From the NCBI GenBank assembly GCA_947065955.1, contig CAMSXY010000074.1, forward strand, positions 1 through 6,204: DNA of 6,204 nt, written 5' to 3'. Numbering within the stretch: the first letter of the stretch is position 1; every line of letters starts with the position of its first letter. Below the pieces are notes generated by a model. It ran no database searches. It was given only the letters and a program-made list of their open reading frames with translations, and was not told where the DNA came from. The translations under genes and the position numbers were made by a program. The stretch is from an uncultured Caryophanales bacterium. GTDB taxonomy: Bacteria > Bacillota_I > Bacilli_A > RF39 > UBA660. Below are positions 5,257 through 6,204 of the stretch, piece after piece.

Positions 5257-6204
5257 TTAATTTCCAAGCATTAAGCGTACAACTTCTCCTTCATAAATAC
5301 GGACTCCTGCCTCAGGAGATTGATAAATGACTTTTTCTCCAGAACCTGAAAACTCTACTTTAAATTTTCCTAAAGCCTTTACAGCTTCTTTAGAGTCCAT
5401 TCCTACAACATTTGGAATATCATAATATACACGATCTAAATAATTATATTCTTTTTCACTCCAACCCTCTCTTTTTTCAATTTTCAAAATATCAATACAA
5501 TCTAAAAGAACATTTCGAGCAATGGGTGCAGCTACCGTTCCTCCATATTGCGTTACTCCTTTTGCATTGTCGATTGCAATATAAACAACAACTTGAGGGT
5601 CGTCTGCGGGAACAAATCCCATAAAAGATACAATATAATTTCCTACCATATAGTGTCCGTCTTTTACTTTTTGAGCGGTTCCTGTTTTTCCACCTACGCG
5701 ATATCCATCAATAAAGGCAGGTCTTCCAGTTCCGTTGGTAACGACACTTTCTAAGGTATGTCTTACTTTTTCACTGGTTTCTTCACTAATTACTCTTCTT
5801 ACAACTGTTGGATTGTTTTGTTTAATGACTGTATTGGTTTCGGGTTCGTTTAAACTTTTTACAACATAGGGTTTATAAAGGATTCCTCCATTAATTGCAG
5901 CACTAACTGCGGTTATTTGTTGAATGGGTGTTACAGAAACTCCTTGCCCAAAGGCAGTGGTCGCAAGTTCTACAGGACCCACACGGTCTAAATTGAAGAT
6001 AATTCCGCTACCTTCTCCATTTAAATCAATTCCTGTCTTTTTTCCAAATCCAAAACGATCAATATATTCAAAAAGCGTTTCTTTTCCTAATTTTTGTCCA
6101 AGAACGACGAATCCAGGGTTACAAGAGTTTTCTACTACTTCTAGAAAACTTTGATCTCCGTGTCCTCCATGGTTCCAACAATGTAGGTTTGCAATTTCTA
6201 CTTT
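5257..6204 (-). CDS. spoVD: SpoVD-like class B penicillin-binding protein with PASTA domain (5' partial)
   Basis: The frame runs open to the window edge, giving 315 C-terminal residues; the GTG at 5982 is an internal codon, not the start. The N-terminal membrane anchor, the dimerisation domain and the STxK active-site serine lie outside the window. Visible transpeptidase motifs are SxN as SCN (6126-6118) and KTG (5688-5680, in VGGKTGTAQKV). Other landmarks typical of SpoVD are GGHGDQSFLEVVENSCNPGF, FGFGKKTGIDLNGEG, TTAFGQGVSVTPIQQ and YGGTVAAPIA. One PASTA domain (codons at about 5430-5260) begins DIPNVVGM and ends the protein. SpoVD cross-links cortex peptidoglycan around the forespore; the close relative PBP2B/FtsI works at the division septum. 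The SpoVD assignment rests on remembered similarity to the Bacillus protein and on the single PASTA domain. No downstream murE or mraY follows in this window. Confidence 0.9.
   Translation of the reverse strand, partial: KVEIANLHCWNHGGHGDQSFLEVVENSCNPGFVVLGQKLGKETLFEYIDRFGFGKKTGIDLNGEGSGIIFNLDRVGPVELATTAFGQGVSVTPIQQITAVSAAINGGILYKPYVVKSLNEPETNTVIKQNNPTVVRRVISEETSEKVRHTLESVVTNGTGRPAFIDGYRVGGKTGTAQKVKDGHYMVGNYIVSFMGFVPADDPQVVVYIAIDNAKGVTQYGGTVAAPIARNVLLDCIDILKIEKREGWSEKEYNYLDRVYYDIPNVVGMDSKEAVKALGKFKVEFSGSGEKVIYQSPEAGVRIYEGEVVRLMLGN

Noticed and set aside
5980..5982. GTG as the start of a short penicillin-binding protein fragment
   Set aside because: The same frame continues upstream to 6204 with clear SpoVD-like sequence, including the SxN motif.
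5412..6154. Plus-strand open frames opposite the penicillin-binding protein gene
   Set aside because: They overlap a strongly conserved minus-strand coding region and show no family features.

Overview
The window is AT-rich DNA that reads cleanly in the standard bacterial code: tryptophans are TGG and stops are TAA or TAG. It has strong AGGAGG-type ribosome binding sites and intrinsic terminators with T-tracts. Together with a SpoVD-type penicillin-binding protein and a SpoIIIE/FtsK translocase, this points to a low-GC Bacillota (Firmicutes) chromosome, probably from a spore-forming lineage or one descended from spore formers. I cannot name the genus. I see no insertion sequence, CRISPR array, tRNA, rRNA or phage gene; this looks like core chromosome.

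Layout. (1) Bases 1-1860, plus strand: the 3' part of a membrane-anchored sensor protein with a degenerate GGDEF domain, followed 8 bases later by a six-helix YihY/BrkB-family membrane protein. The second ribosome binding site overlaps the first stop codon, so they form an operon end. (2) Bases 1861-2036: a gene-free 176-base gap. It holds a strong intrinsic terminator and a compact extended -10 promoter for the next gene. The roughly 90 bases before the terminator have complementary segments that could form a small structured RNA or an attenuator, possibly with its own promoter. (3) Bases 2037-5088, plus strand: a complete SpoIIIE/FtsK DNA translocase, then after 4 bases an unrecognised 270-residue soluble protein that is probably co-transcribed. 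(4) Bases 5089-5256: a convergent gap with a long hairpin ending the plus-strand operon and a bidirectional A/T-flanked terminator. (5) Bases 5257-6204, minus strand: the C-terminal part of a SpoVD-like class B penicillin-binding protein with a PASTA domain; its N-terminal half lies beyond the window.

How the genes relate. SpoIIIE/FtsK pumps chromosomal DNA through a closing septum, and SpoVD builds spore-cortex peptidoglycan in Bacillus and relatives, so both flank cell division and sporulation biology. They are convergent here and need not be co-regulated. The most worthwhile leads are the unrecognised gene coupled to the translocase, the possible structured RNA or attenuator at 1868-1990, and the GGDEF domain that has lost a metal-binding residue. 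None of these amounts to clear proof of a new system.
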